A stretch of DNA of 64,000 nt, taken from the NCBI GenBank assembly GCA_019459485.1, contig JAIBEZ010000095.1:1-64000 (forward strand), written 5' to 3'. The DNA is from Prolixibacteraceae bacterium. GTDB taxonomy: Bacteria; Bacteroidota; Bacteroidia; Bacteroidales; Prolixibacteraceae. The notes beneath the pieces were generated by a model. That model made no database searches and was not told the DNA's origin. It saw only the letters and a list, made by a program, of their open reading frames with translations. Both the position numbers and the translations under genes were made by a program. This document shows, in pieces, positions 53,101 through 60,883 of this stretch (within the stretch, counting starts at the first letter, position 1; the number at the start of each line of letters is the position of its first letter).

Positions 53101-55750
53101 CAACCCGACCGATACTGTGACACTGTTTTCTAACCAGAAGGGCGACGGGAAAGAAGGTCCAAATCTGATGGATAAAACATTGAGTATCTATGCAACGCCT
53201 GATGGGAAAATTTGGGTTTCGAGCCAGGGCAATAAAATTGAAGTTGTTACCAACGATTACTTCGACAATTCGTGGCACCATTTTGCCCTGATCGTCCGAC
53301 GTCGTGGAAATGTGACTTCGTTCATCGACGGACAGCCGCAGAACGAGAAGGAAAATACGGTTGTTGGCGGCATTGCAGGTGGCAAAATGACACTGGGAGC
53401 CCGTAAATGGAACAACATAAACGGGACTGGACAGGATCGCTTTTATACCGGCAAACTGGATGAGTTCCGCTTGTGGGATCTGGCTAAAACCACCACCCAA
53501 CTTCGGATGGATATGAATTCGAAACTAAAAGGCGATGAAATTGGTTTGATGGTTTACTTTCCGCTTGAAGGATATTACGAAGATGCGCTGGGCGTAGTTC
53601 AACAACAAACTACTTTGGAGAATTTTGTTTCCGATGTAAATGCATTGAATGCATTACCAATTAGCGGAAATGCATTTTCGTTGGATGCGCCAAACATGAA
53701 AGATGTCCGGCCGGTTCAAAGCATCGCGTATGATTTTGTCTCGTCCGAAGATGAAATCATCATCAACCCAAAACCCTATTTATTCCCTCAACTCGAGAAG
53801 AACATCATTGAAATCACTGTTCAGGGCGTAGAAGATAAATACGGCAACCGGATGGCGTCGCCTGTTACCTGGACTGCATACGTGCAACGCAACCAGGTAC
53901 GTTGGGAAGATGAACGCAGAAGTTTCACCAAGGAACTATACAAAACGATGACTTTTGAGTCCACCATTAAAAACACCGGTGGGCAACAGATCGGCTTCGA
54001 AATTATTGGCCTACCGCCATGGTTATCGGCATCTCCTTCAACCGGAGTGATTAATCCGGAATCGACCCGGGTGATCACCTTCACGATCAACCCTGCCATC
54101 AACATTGGCGAATACAATGCGGATATTATCCTCCGGACCGAAAATGGTTTTGACGAGAAATTACCGGTCAGTGTAAAGGTTTTCAAAACTCCTCCAAACT
54201 GGAAAGTAAATCCGACAGCATTTGAACATACCATGAACATGGTTGGCAGAATTAAAATTGAAGGCGTTTTATCAACAGATGTCTTCGACATGGTGGCCGC
54301 CTTTAAAGAAGGAACCGATTCTATCAGGGGTGTTGCAAACATTCGTTACCTTGAAGATTTGGATTCTTACATGGTGTTCATGAATGTTTATGGAAATACC
54401 AACGGCGAAAAACTCACCTTCAGGATTTGGGATGCCAGTGCAGGTCAGATTCTCGACAAAGTGCTGCCCGACGACGTGGTTTTTGTCCCGAACGGTGTGA
54501 ATGGAACTACTACAAATCCGGTGATCTTTACCGCCATCAATTTATTCCGAAGCTATATTCCGCTTGCAGCAGGCTGGAACTGGGTATCGTTCAACAAATT
54601 GTCGCCCGACCAGAACAACCTGAATACATTTATGGCATCGATCGAATCAAAACCAAATGATCAGATAAAAACACACGGAGGTGGTTTTAACAACTACGAT
54701 CCGTTGCTTGGCTGGTCATTCGGAGGAATTGAATCAATCAACAACAATCTGATGTATCAGATTAAAATCAGTAAAACCGACACGCTTATTTACAATGGAA
54801 CTTACATTGAGCCCGAAGCGCATCAGATGACTTTGGCCAACGGATGGAACCACGTAGCGTATATTACTGATTTGCTGATGGATGTTAACGAGGCGCTCCG
54901 GTTGTACAGTGCGTCTGCAGAGGAAATCATCAAAAGTCAGTATGCTTTTGCAATGTTTGACCCAAGGGTTGGATGGATTGGTACACTTGAGTTTATGACA
55001 CCCGGTTTTGGCTACATGATAAAAACCAGCAAAACGGCAAGCTTGAAATATCCGAACACTTCGTTGCTGAAGGATGCGAAGATTGAGAAACAATCGACAC
55101 CTCCTTCCGGCTGGTCAGCCAATCTGGTAAAATATGAAGGCAATATGTCGGTGATTGCACGGCTTGAAACAAGTAAATTTCCTGAAGTGCTTATCAACGA
55201 TCAAATGGTACTCGGAGCTTTCATCAACAAAGAATGTCACGGATACACTGTGCCGCTCACAAATGCGGGCATTGATTATTCCCCATTCTTCCTGAATGTA
55301 AGCAACGACAAAACCGAGCAGCAGATGCAGTTCAGGTTGTACGACGGACTTTCAGGAAAGACCTATTTGATTGAAGAAACAAAAGTGTATGCCGAAAATG
55401 CAGTTTACGGCTCTACCCTATCTCCGCAGATATTGACACTGAAAGGCCAATATACAGGAGTGAACGGCGAGTTGATTGCAAACGCAACACTGAACTGTTA
55501 TCCGAATCCATTCAATGAAGGTTTGACCATCGATTACAATTTTGCAGGTGGTTTAATGAAACTGGAAATCATGGACCTGACCGGACGTGTAATCAACAAA
55601 CTCTTCGAAGGGATTTCAGATCCGGGACTTAAGTCGATTGTTTGGGATGGAAAATCAGGCAACGGGACAGCTGTTTCAGCTGGGATGTATTACGTCAGGC
55701 TAAGCGCCGGAAAATCGGTTGAAACAGTGAAAATTACCAAAAACCGTTAA
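47102..55750 (+). CDS. Giant T9SS-secreted multidomain surface protein with LamG domains
   Basis: A 2882-residue protein with a Sec signal peptide (IILSMGLIYISGAQ) and a T9SS type A sorting domain (about 2795-2882: CYPNPFNEG, LEIMDLTGRV, GMYYVRLSAGK). Between them: Fn3-like region (about 88-165); carboxypeptidase-regulatory-like domains (about 170-200, 478-560); LamG/concanavalin-like domains (about 203-380, 1758-1956, 1973-2163); an SbsA-like Ig domain starting PADGILNVDENISLRFNEP (about 1705) that resumes after the two LamG domains; a BACON-like segment (about 2266-2360); an unnamed module (2362-2480 and about 2668-2790) flanking two GWNWVSF-type repeats. A Gly/Ala-rich hydrophobic stretch lies near 1340-1397. 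Probably a cell-surface adhesin or glycan binder. Confidence 0.92.
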   Translation: MKRLLLIILSMGLIYISGAQVLSPVMTGNVTGQKVLSDRKVSFNVGSPIPYLYKGGTSTKLQVGFPYNALYMDRTFPGELFVSKGYFPDQIQLRWEVSNNSALIDHFEIFRKKLNETDSVWVDNVVGTGRKWEDFYAEANEIYQYTVIAIGIPGEQRAGYTNIEGIGFRTPLATITGRVSFTGGNGVKNVVITASTDDKVPAQSLSLSGSSYIEIPQKTNADFSGGFTFQAYLKFSSTADAGIFSKDSNFELNYTSQKFVFKVGSQTVELPYVVPTDKFIHISAVYDGSSAKIYIPIKTLNGQNQLIDSLLSVTSAISNPISANGNSIFLGKVNTTYFNGNIDEVRLWSRAHTKDEILTDFNRYLIGKEDGIYAYLRINEGFGKRIYDIARNGSYFNENHGDFKGGSVSWSSVFPTIDQLGNRGITDKEGNYIIPGVPFLTDGSAYKFTPMLAPHEFDPGYKILFLSENAVVHNNINFTDISSFNVNGSVVYRNTTKGVKGVQILIDGQPVYGPDTREEVTDEQGLFEIQVPIGAHFISLRKDGHSFDLGGRWPYDEAHPDSIIRHDFNQNLTFGKAFSDTTLITVVGRVIGGTSSNTIAFGFGESVNNIGKATITLDHSSSNPELNFDNLGDGLGTSEIAYTIVNKIDPPDIRTTKDIKHFMNRTDIETKIFTSSESGEFVAKLIPEKFVIVDIDVDNDAANDVKNFFGNRVIDLSVNPTLKKEYLVDKDNKKLDSLEYHVKLNYIYQTPPDISVTNKDDTQVFYGEKEILFTNPVNGAQTNIIVADHFKYPVFEMMKNYSPKISVFESYHNFDTGEDTRQSVKEAEIKIINDLAISETQKVYQLKPEMNGEILHSFKVGVPNIAKSVNDGTSFTKTMQINVTVDGNTFAWQPGGEFYRAYIIGQRPKGNNFYTEGPQIPEIILRDPPGSKSSAYIEKGSSYSVSSKFSTNFDNGSGFGAEILLGVEVAAGGGLAGPVIKTDTKNSGKTGLSFSTSINEEGEYVQTYEFSERIETSSDPGVVGSMGDIYIGKSYNYFYGETDYLKIVPYDLATTNGIIALGDSELKNTQFTIGIVDGFIMNPDNSDTYFNYTQAHILNKLLPEIESRRNNLFLTSLRTDGTLKYKSEIAASDLRYGIAHSYKVVATPADTTVYGYYKMTATDSILTYSFRPEKITVEDINKIKNGTIYENDSIRYYNTQIGIWIDAIRLNESEKAIAIKNNVLEQNISFDGAVGSISRKELQTISYNSEESRTKNMHFGAQGSVGFTFNSTGVIATGEISISHSLGVSSGESSTQTMEYGYTLEDGNVGDYYSINVFRRKDNGVYKATDLQETKTSMPIGFDFSSLGAGVALVGGGIAVAASASYSAGGGIPIVAGAAVMAVAAGLSYIPYVSFLDKVKEEGALFKPGDIRVSSFDISSPIFSTLGGQTMCPYEGTEQTFFYKENDKNIVLHKATLQREKPEITAEPVEIFNVPSTEAALFNVKLTNNTESGDDQWYALIVDERTNQKGALVLIDGEFSQKLIYVPANTTVTKLVTVQPSNPSVMDFENIGLILHSVCQFDPTDFIAEISDTVSISAHFQPACTNAEILEPLNNWVVNVRDQDTLTVRIGNYNLAHQSFQSLRFEYKASSGNIWVPVKYFVNDPLLANTDEIADTILINDQTFVSFDWDMTNMNDRSYDMRVVSTCTDFSENESVILTGILDGQRPQVFGTPQPADGILNVDENISLRFNEPIEGGLLNQFNFDVKGTLNYYLLKHEAYLRFNGSTDYASIQEGLAFNNKSFTIEFWVKPIDYGNSVIFSQGNDPATSLEIGLNDGFKTYFKIGNLNYEVPFQFSPTVPSEAWQHLAYVFDYETGDVFIYQNDKIILEVRGASVTYNNSGKIYIGKSSVTGAGYFEGSIHELRIWSKFLSLGEVYARQYTALSGNEVSLYGYWPMDEAFGKLAIDKAANRHMEIVVPWGVYPGGSSWDFSGNNFLEFNTGYFAIIPEMDYTLEFWFKDNNPTDTVTLFSNQKGDGKEGPNLMDKTLSIYATPDGKIWVSSQGNKIEVVTNDYFDNSWHHFALIVRRRGNVTSFIDGQPQNEKENTVVGGIAGGKMTLGARKWNNINGTGQDRFYTGKLDEFRLWDLAKTTTQLRMDMNSKLKGDEIGLMVYFPLEGYYEDALGVVQQQTTLENFVSDVNALNALPISGNAFSLDAPNMKDVRPVQSIAYDFVSSEDEIIINPKPYLFPQLEKNIIEITVQGVEDKYGNRMASPVTWTAYVQRNQVRWEDERRSFTKELYKTMTFESTIKNTGGQQIGFEIIGLPPWLSASPSTGVINPESTRVITFTINPAINIGEYNADIILRTENGFDEKLPVSVKVFKTPPNWKVNPTAFEHTMNMVGRIKIEGVLSTDVFDMVAAFKEGTDSIRGVANIRYLEDLDSYMVFMNVYGNTNGEKLTFRIWDASAGQILDKVLPDDVVFVPNGVNGTTTNPVIFTAINLFRSYIPLAAGWNWVSFNKLSPDQNNLNTFMASIESKPNDQIKTHGGGFNNYDPLLGWSFGGIESINNNLMYQIKISKTDTLIYNGTYIEPEAHQMTLANGWNHVAYITDLLMDVNEALRLYSASAEEIIKSQYAFAMFDPRVGWIGTLEFMTPGFGYMIKTSKTASLKYPNTSLLKDAKIEKQSTPPSGWSANLVKYEGNMSVIARLETSKFPEVLINDQMVLGAFINKECHGYTVPLTNAGIDYSPFFLNVSNDKTEQQMQFRLYDGLSGKTYLIEETKVYAENAVYGSTLSPQILTLKGQYTGVNGELIANATLNCYPNPFNEGLTIDYNFAGGLMKLEIMDLTGRVINKLFEGISDPGLKSIVWDGKSGNGTAVSAGMYYVRLSAGKSVETVKITKNR

Positions 55751-55761
55751 AACTGAAAGTT

Positions 55762-58206
55762 ATGAAGACAAGTAGATTTATAAAAATAGCTTTAGCAGGT
55801 TTTATTTCCTGTCTGACATTTATTGTACAAGCGCAGCCAACCTGGAGTTTTGATTCACACGAATTCCTGTATTCGATGACCATTACCGGGAAACTTCATT
55901 TTGAAGGATCTGACTCCAAAGATGTGAACGACATGGTCGGCGCATTTATCAATGGCGAATGTCGCGGCATCGCAAACGTGAAATATATTGAATCGGTAGA
56001 TGAATATTTCGTATTCCTGATGGTGTACAGCAATGCCCCTATCGATGACATTGCATTCCGTGTGTTCGATAAAAGTGAAAATTTGGAAATCGCGGCGAAA
56101 GAAACTGCCAAGTTCTCGGTCAACGGGAACCTTGGCACTTCACTTAGTCCATTTATGATTACCGCAGCCAATGTAAATGTTGCACCAACAAGCATCAACC
56201 TTTCAAATGTTGTGACACCGGCATTGGCAGTGGCAAATACAATTATCGCCACTATCAACGCGGTTGACCCGAATGCTGGCGACAGCCATACATATAGCCT
56301 TGTGTGGGGAAACGGAACAAACGATCTGGATAACTGGAGATTTATAATTGATGGCAACAAGCTGAAAAGCAAAGGCGAAATTTATTTCCGAAAGGATGAT
56401 AAATTCAATATTCTGATAAAAGCATCAGATCAGGGTGGAGCATCGGTAACGATCCCATTGTCGGTTGCAACAAAGGATGAAGCCATTCTCAGCAGCGAAA
56501 AACAGTTACTGAGTTTTGCAATCAACCAGCAAGTTGGCGCGACCATTTTTACTGGAACTGATGTTTTTGTCAAACAACACTGGAGTGCAGACCTCGCTGC
56601 GGTTGTTACGACATTTACTATTTCTCCCTACGCAAAAGCTTTCATTAACTACATCGAAAGAGCCGGTGGATCGACTTCCATTGACTTTACAAAACCTGTT
56701 TCGTTTATTGTTGAAGCAGCCGACAAAAGCAGTACAACTTATACGATACATATTGAAGTCAGCAATGATATCCCAAGCGACCTACTTCTGTCGAACAGTA
56801 AAGTGGACGAAAATATGGGTTCAGCATTGGTCGGTAATTTTAGTACTGTTACCGAAAACCCAAATGAGTCACACGTTTACAGTCTGATTGAAGAACCTGG
56901 AACTGATTATGCCCTTTTCAAAACAGAAGGCGACAAACTCATGACGGCGCTGGCACTTGATTATGAAACGCGAAGCGCCTACCTGATAAAAGCGCGTGCT
57001 GACGATCAGAAAGGTGGAACTGTTGACAAGTTATTTACTATTTCATTGATCGGCAAAAACGATGCACCTACAAATATTTCCCTGTCGCAGAACACTTTCG
57101 ATCCGAATTCGGCAGCAAATACAATTATCGGCGAACTCACTGCCGAAGATCAGGATGCAGGTGATGCGCATGTTTTCAGTCTGATAACAGGAAATGCTGT
57201 TAACGACGATGGCAACAGCCTTGTAAAAATCAATGGTAATAAATTGTTACTTGCCGAACCGTTTAATGATCCTTCAAGATCGAGCTGGAACATTTTGGTC
57301 AGGGTTACAGATAAATTGGGTGCCGGATATGAAAAGAGCCTGACTTTAAAAACGCAGGATTCAAATCAGTTGCCGGTATTTATGAGCAAACCTGCCAATT
57401 TCGTCATGCAGAACGACGTTTATGTTTACGCCATTGAAGCCATCGACAAAGATGGAGACCCTGTATCGTTAAGTTTTGAAAACCTGCCGGGCTGGATTAC
57501 TTTCTATCCTGATTTGAACCTTCTTTCAGGAAGTCCGGGAAACAATGAAGTCGGGATCCATAACTTTACTGTAATTGGCAGTGACGCAGAAACATCGGTA
57601 TCTCAAAAAATTACCTTAATGGTTTTAAATATCAACGATCCGCCTGAAATTAATTACTTTTTGAGTGATCAGGTGTTTGTAACGAACAAGGTAAATCAGT
57701 TTGTTATTCCTGCCGATTGTTTTGTTGATCCGGATGTCGGGGATAAACTTTCGTACTCAGTTTCGATGGGCAACAATTCAGCCATCCCGGCGTGGCTGAC
57801 ATTTGATCCTGTTACGGGAACACTTAAAGGCACCCCACCAAATCAGTCCGCCGGAATTCATCAAATAAAATTGGTAGCGTCTGATCAGAAACTGGCAAAA
57901 GAATGGATGGTTTTTAACCTGAACGTAACGTTTCCTACTGCAATTTCAGAAATAGGGAATACTGAAAAATTCATCGTGTACCCCAATCCTTTTGCCGATA
58001 TTATTCATTTAAGTTTTCCTGAAAGCCTGAATCATTCAAAATTAAAGGTGAGGTTAACTGATGTGAATGGCAGGATGGTGAAAAATGTTGAACCAATTGA
58101 AGTCAATTCAAAAAGCGTTAACCTTGGGGATTTGCCTTCAGGAATTTACTTTATCGTTATTCAAAGTGAAAAATCTACGTTTACCGAAAAAATCATAAAA
58201 AGGTAA
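55762..58206 (+). CDS. T9SS-secreted protein with cadherin/Ig-like repeats
   Basis: An 814-residue protein with a Sec signal peptide (FISCLTFIVQAQ) and a T9SS sorting domain (about 735-814: YPNPFADIIHL, VRLTDVNGRMV, GIYFIVIQSEK). It opens with the unnamed 110-residue module (about 26-135; DVNDMVGAFINGECRG) also found in the preceding giant protein. Then come cadherin-like repeats (about 145-235, 340-435, 440-530; AVDPNAGDSHTYSLV, AEDQDAGDAHVFSL), a DUF5018-like segment (about 240-335; LLSFAINQQVGATIF) and two putative Ig domains (about 540-730; IDKDGDPVSLSFENLPGW). It starts 11 bp after the giant gene and is surely co-transcribed. Calcium-stiffened surface protein inferred. Confidence 0.92.
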   Translation: MKTSRFIKIALAGFISCLTFIVQAQPTWSFDSHEFLYSMTITGKLHFEGSDSKDVNDMVGAFINGECRGIANVKYIESVDEYFVFLMVYSNAPIDDIAFRVFDKSENLEIAAKETAKFSVNGNLGTSLSPFMITAANVNVAPTSINLSNVVTPALAVANTIIATINAVDPNAGDSHTYSLVWGNGTNDLDNWRFIIDGNKLKSKGEIYFRKDDKFNILIKASDQGGASVTIPLSVATKDEAILSSEKQLLSFAINQQVGATIFTGTDVFVKQHWSADLAAVVTTFTISPYAKAFINYIERAGGSTSIDFTKPVSFIVEAADKSSTTYTIHIEVSNDIPSDLLLSNSKVDENMGSALVGNFSTVTENPNESHVYSLIEEPGTDYALFKTEGDKLMTALALDYETRSAYLIKARADDQKGGTVDKLFTISLIGKNDAPTNISLSQNTFDPNSAANTIIGELTAEDQDAGDAHVFSLITGNAVNDDGNSLVKINGNKLLLAEPFNDPSRSSWNILVRVTDKLGAGYEKSLTLKTQDSNQLPVFMSKPANFVMQNDVYVYAIEAIDKDGDPVSLSFENLPGWITFYPDLNLLSGSPGNNEVGIHNFTVIGSDAETSVSQKITLMVLNINDPPEINYFLSDQVFVTNKVNQFVIPADCFVDPDVGDKLSYSVSMGNNSAIPAWLTFDPVTGTLKGTPPNQSAGIHQIKLVASDQKLAKEWMVFNLNVTFPTAISEIGNTEKFIVYPNPFADIIHLSFPESLNHSKLKVRLTDVNGRMVKNVEPIEVNSKSVNLGDLPSGIYFIVIQSEKSTFTEKIIKR

Positions 58207-58264
58207 ACCGACTTTTAATGAGACTGTTTGAAATGAGTATTGCACAATGCATGAAAGTTTCCCG

Positions 58265-58322
58265 CCACGGATTTCGTAGATTGACACTGATTTATTATCA
58301 GGAAAATTTGTGGAATCCGTGG
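58265..58322 (+). terminator. Hairpin with T-run after the T9SS gene pair; related to the 10303 hairpin
   Basis: ccacggatt (58265-58273) pairs perfectly with aatccgtgg (58314-58322), and G-U-containing pairing continues inward about 9 more positions. A run of seven T follows (58323-58329), so it can terminate the giant-protein operon. Its sequence resembles the intergenic hairpin at 10303-10383. Confidence 0.6.
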
Positions 58323-58375
58323 TTTTTTTGATTTAAAATACAACAGCCGGTGTTAGGATTGCCAATCCAAATCCC

Positions 58376-58383
58376 TACTTTTG
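58376..58383 (+). promoter_or_regulatory. -7 box TACTTTTG before the DUF1080 gene
   Basis: A perfect TAnnTTTG match 64 bases before the ATG at 58448, after the hairpin terminator. No TTTG lies at -33. Confidence 0.4.
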
Positions 58384-58447
58384 CTGACTGTAATACCTAA
58401 ACACAAATAAATCATTCGTCCCCACCAGGGATATTAAAAAATCAATC

Positions 58448-59185
58448 ATGAAGAAAAACATTTTTATGACTTTGTCATTGGCAGTTGCATTACTGATTGC
58501 GCTGCCCGGGTTTTCACAAACAGTGAACAAACTATCAAAAAAAGAGAAAAAGGAAGGCTGGACCTTGTTATTTAACGGTCAGAATTTCGATGGCTGGCGC
58601 CAATGTAACGGCACAGCGATGCCTGCAAACTGGGTAATTGAAGAAGATGCGATGAAAGTGTTGATTGGTGAAGGAAAAAATCCCGGACAGGGAGCCAATG
58701 GCGACATTCTTTATCCGGGCAAAAAATTCAAAAACTTCGAACTTTCGATCGACTGGAAAGCCAGCAAAGCAGCCAATTCAGGAATTTTCTACAATGTGCG
58801 CGAAGTTCCGGGAAAACCAATTTATTACGCCGCTCCTGAAGTTCAGGTACTCGACAACGTAGATGCATCCGACAACAAAATTGACAGCCACCTGGCCGGT
58901 TCATTGTACGACATGCTTCCTGCCGATCCGAAAACAGTTAAACCTGTTGGCGAATGGAATACAATCGTTATCAAAGTAAAAGATGGTCAGGTTACCCACA
59001 TCCAAAACGGTGTAAAAGTGGTAAGCTACACTTTATGGACTCCTGAATGGGATGCACTTGTTAACAACAGCAAATTCAAAACATTCCCCGGATTTACCGA
59101 AGGAATTGCAAAAGAAGGTTACATCGGCCTTCAGGATCATGGTTACCCGGTTTGGTTCCGTAACATCAAAATCCGCGAACTTTAA
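58448..59185 (+). CDS. Exported DUF1080 (3-keto-disaccharide hydrolase) protein
   Basis: A 245-residue protein with a Sec signal peptide (AVALLIALPGFSQ) and one DUF1080 domain: GWTLLFNGQNFDGWRQCNG, NSGIFYNVREVPG, APEVQVLDN, SLYDMLPA and the closing VWFRNIKIREL. Known members hydrolyse 3-keto-glycosides after C3 oxidation. It lies between T9SS surface proteins but has its own promoter-like box upstream and a strong terminator downstream, so it is independent of them. Sequence is similar to the second domain of the double DUF1080 protein at 11826-13151. Confidence 0.92.
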   Translation: MKKNIFMTLSLAVALLIALPGFSQTVNKLSKKEKKEGWTLLFNGQNFDGWRQCNGTAMPANWVIEEDAMKVLIGEGKNPGQGANGDILYPGKKFKNFELSIDWKASKAANSGIFYNVREVPGKPIYYAAPEVQVLDNVDASDNKIDSHLAGSLYDMLPADPKTVKPVGEWNTIVIKVKDGQVTHIQNGVKVVSYTLWTPEWDALVNNSKFKTFPGFTEGIAKEGYIGLQDHGYPVWFRNIKIREL

Positions 59186-59256
59186 TATCCGGACGAAACT
59201 TCCGAACGACTTATTGCAAAGCATATTGCAAAATATTACAAAACAAAAACATTGAC

Positions 59257-59296
59257 AAAAGGGAACAATCCGAAAGGCTTGTTCCCTTTTGTTTTT
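59257..59296 (+). terminator. Rho-independent terminator after the DUF1080 gene
   Basis: Perfect 12-bp stem aaaagggaacaa / ttgttccctttt with a 10-base loop, then gttttt. The remaining part of the 302-bp gap to 59488 shows no gene; it includes the A/T-rich ccctaaattttg near 59373-59384. Confidence 0.9.
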
Positions 59297-59487
59297 CGCA
59301 CCAAATACTGTTATTAAAATCGATTTCTATTAATGACCAGCAATATTTTACACTTTAAATGAAACAATAAATCCCTAAATTTTGTATTTTTATTGATGTT
59401 GCAGATTGATTTATCTACACTAAAACTAAAATTCAATTACGCTGTTCTTGTAAAGTAGTATTGAAGTAAATTAATTATTGCTGAATC

Positions 59488-60339
59488 ATGTTCCAAATGC
59501 TAATTTTTAAAATCAGAAATACAGCTTTATTCCGCGAAATCGAAAAGTTTGCTGGCATATCTTTGATATTGATTTTTGGAATCGTGACCATAGACGGATT
59601 CTCAGTAAATGAAAAAACACACCTTTTACCTGAATTATCAGTTCTGAATAAAAATTCCAGCTCCGGCGAAACAATTCTTCTAAATTCCGGATATTTTCAG
59701 TTGGCATACACTGGCAATGGAATTGACCACATGAACATCAATCTTGTTAATTTGAATTCGGGAGGGATAATAATTGGTGATGAAATTGGTGTATTTGACG
59801 GTGATATTTGCGCCGGAGTTGCTGTCATTATGGAAAAACACCTGATTGACAACAGTATCAGTATTCCGGCATCGGCCAATGATGGAACAGAAAACAATAA
59901 AAATGGGTACATCCCGGGACATAAAATCACACTAAAATTATACAGGAACAAAACTGTTTACAAACTGTACTTTCAAGCAGTTAATAACACCAACGATGTT
60001 TTTGAAAAATGGGAATCCATGTTTGCGTCAGTTGACTTCTCTAAGTCAACCGGACAATCCCAACTTGAAAATCAAACAGGAATCAAATTGTATCCAAACC
60101 CATTCGTAAAATCTGTAAGAATAGAGATTAACTTACCTCAAAAACAACCCTTAACAGTTGAAATATTTAACATGAGCGGGCAACTTATCAGAACCCTTTA
60201 CAAAGGTGATGCTGAAAGACAAACAACGCTCATATGGGACGGAAGAGACAGTAGCGGTAGCAAAGTCACTTCAGGAATTTATTTGTGCCGCTCGAATCAG
60301 AAAATCGTAAAAATCAACTATCAAGCTTCCTCTGAATAG
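59488..60339 (+). CDS. Small T9SS-secreted protein with the shared module
   Basis: A 283-residue protein. A hydrophobic segment (about 24-38, ISLILIFGIVTIDGFS) preceded by a long polar start suggests a signal peptide, although the N-region is longer than usual. Residues about 65-190 resemble the unnamed module (GDEIGVFDGDICAGVAVI; KLYFQAVNNTNDVF). The C-terminus (about 210-283) is a T9SS type A sorting domain: LYPNPFVKSVRIEI, VEIFNMSGQLIRTL, GIYLCRSNQKI. It stands between a terminator and the beta-helix gene. Secreted or surface-bound; function unknown. Confidence 0.85.
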   Translation: MFQMLIFKIRNTALFREIEKFAGISLILIFGIVTIDGFSVNEKTHLLPELSVLNKNSSSGETILLNSGYFQLAYTGNGIDHMNINLVNLNSGGIIIGDEIGVFDGDICAGVAVIMEKHLIDNSISIPASANDGTENNKNGYIPGHKITLKLYRNKTVYKLYFQAVNNTNDVFEKWESMFASVDFSKSTGQSQLENQTGIKLYPNPFVKSVRIEINLPQKQPLTVEIFNMSGQLIRTLYKGDAERQTTLIWDGRDSSGSKVTSGIYLCRSNQKIVKINYQASSE

Positions 60340-60883
60340 GATAAGCTACTATCCCAGGCTGATATTATTTTGTGTCAATTCAAAAAAAAAACCTTCTTCA
60401 AGTATATTTTTTTGAAAAACGAATATGAAAATTTTGTAAATTTATTTGCAATTTAAATTTTGAGGCAATTGATCATTCCCGACCGATCAAAAATTTATTT
60501 GTAATTGAGATATTAAAGTTTTATATTTGATTACAAGAAAAAAAGAGCCTTAAATCTGAAAATAAAAAAGGCTTATTTATTCTCGATTTGTCAGAAGGTA
60601 AAAACTGAGTGACTTCAAAGATTTGAGCTGATTCCCGATAAGATGTATAGCATCTTATACTGCCACGAGAATTATACCGAACTGACAATAATATACATAA
60701 TTTATGTCTGAATAAAAATTTCTTAGGATATGGATCTCCTGTAGAGAAATACAACTGATATGACCGACTTCGATGCAGAAAAGGAAGGTTCTCCATAAAG
60801 TAGTATTTTCTGATGCATGTGAAGTTTTTCAATTTCTGTATAAAAATTTATTAATGCTCAATCATAAATTAAACTTTACGAAT
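60340..60883 (+). other. 544-bp gap holding the beta-helix gene's promoter and long leader
   Basis: TTTG at 60498-60501 and TATATTTG at 60522-60529 are spaced by 20 bases, the best -33/-7 pair of the window. Transcription would start near 60536, leaving about 350 untranslated bases before the ATG at 60884. That leader has a small perfect hairpin ataagatg-tatag-catcttat (60638-60658) and an agcctt/aaggct pairing (about 60546-60576). A minus-strand frame at 60521-60832 has no family resemblance and is not counted as a gene. Confidence 0.55.
60498..60529 (+). promoter_or_regulatory. Consensus Bacteroidetes promoter upstream of the beta-helix gene
   Basis: Exact TTTG, a 20-base spacer and exact TATATTTG, matching the TTTG / TAnnTTTG consensus for the Bacteroidetes primary sigma factor. 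Confidence 0.65.

Noticed and set aside
60521-60832. 103-residue minus-strand frame in the 60340-60883 gap
   Set aside because: No motif, signal peptide or upstream promoter, and it overlaps a strong plus-strand promoter and leader. Chance frame is likelier.
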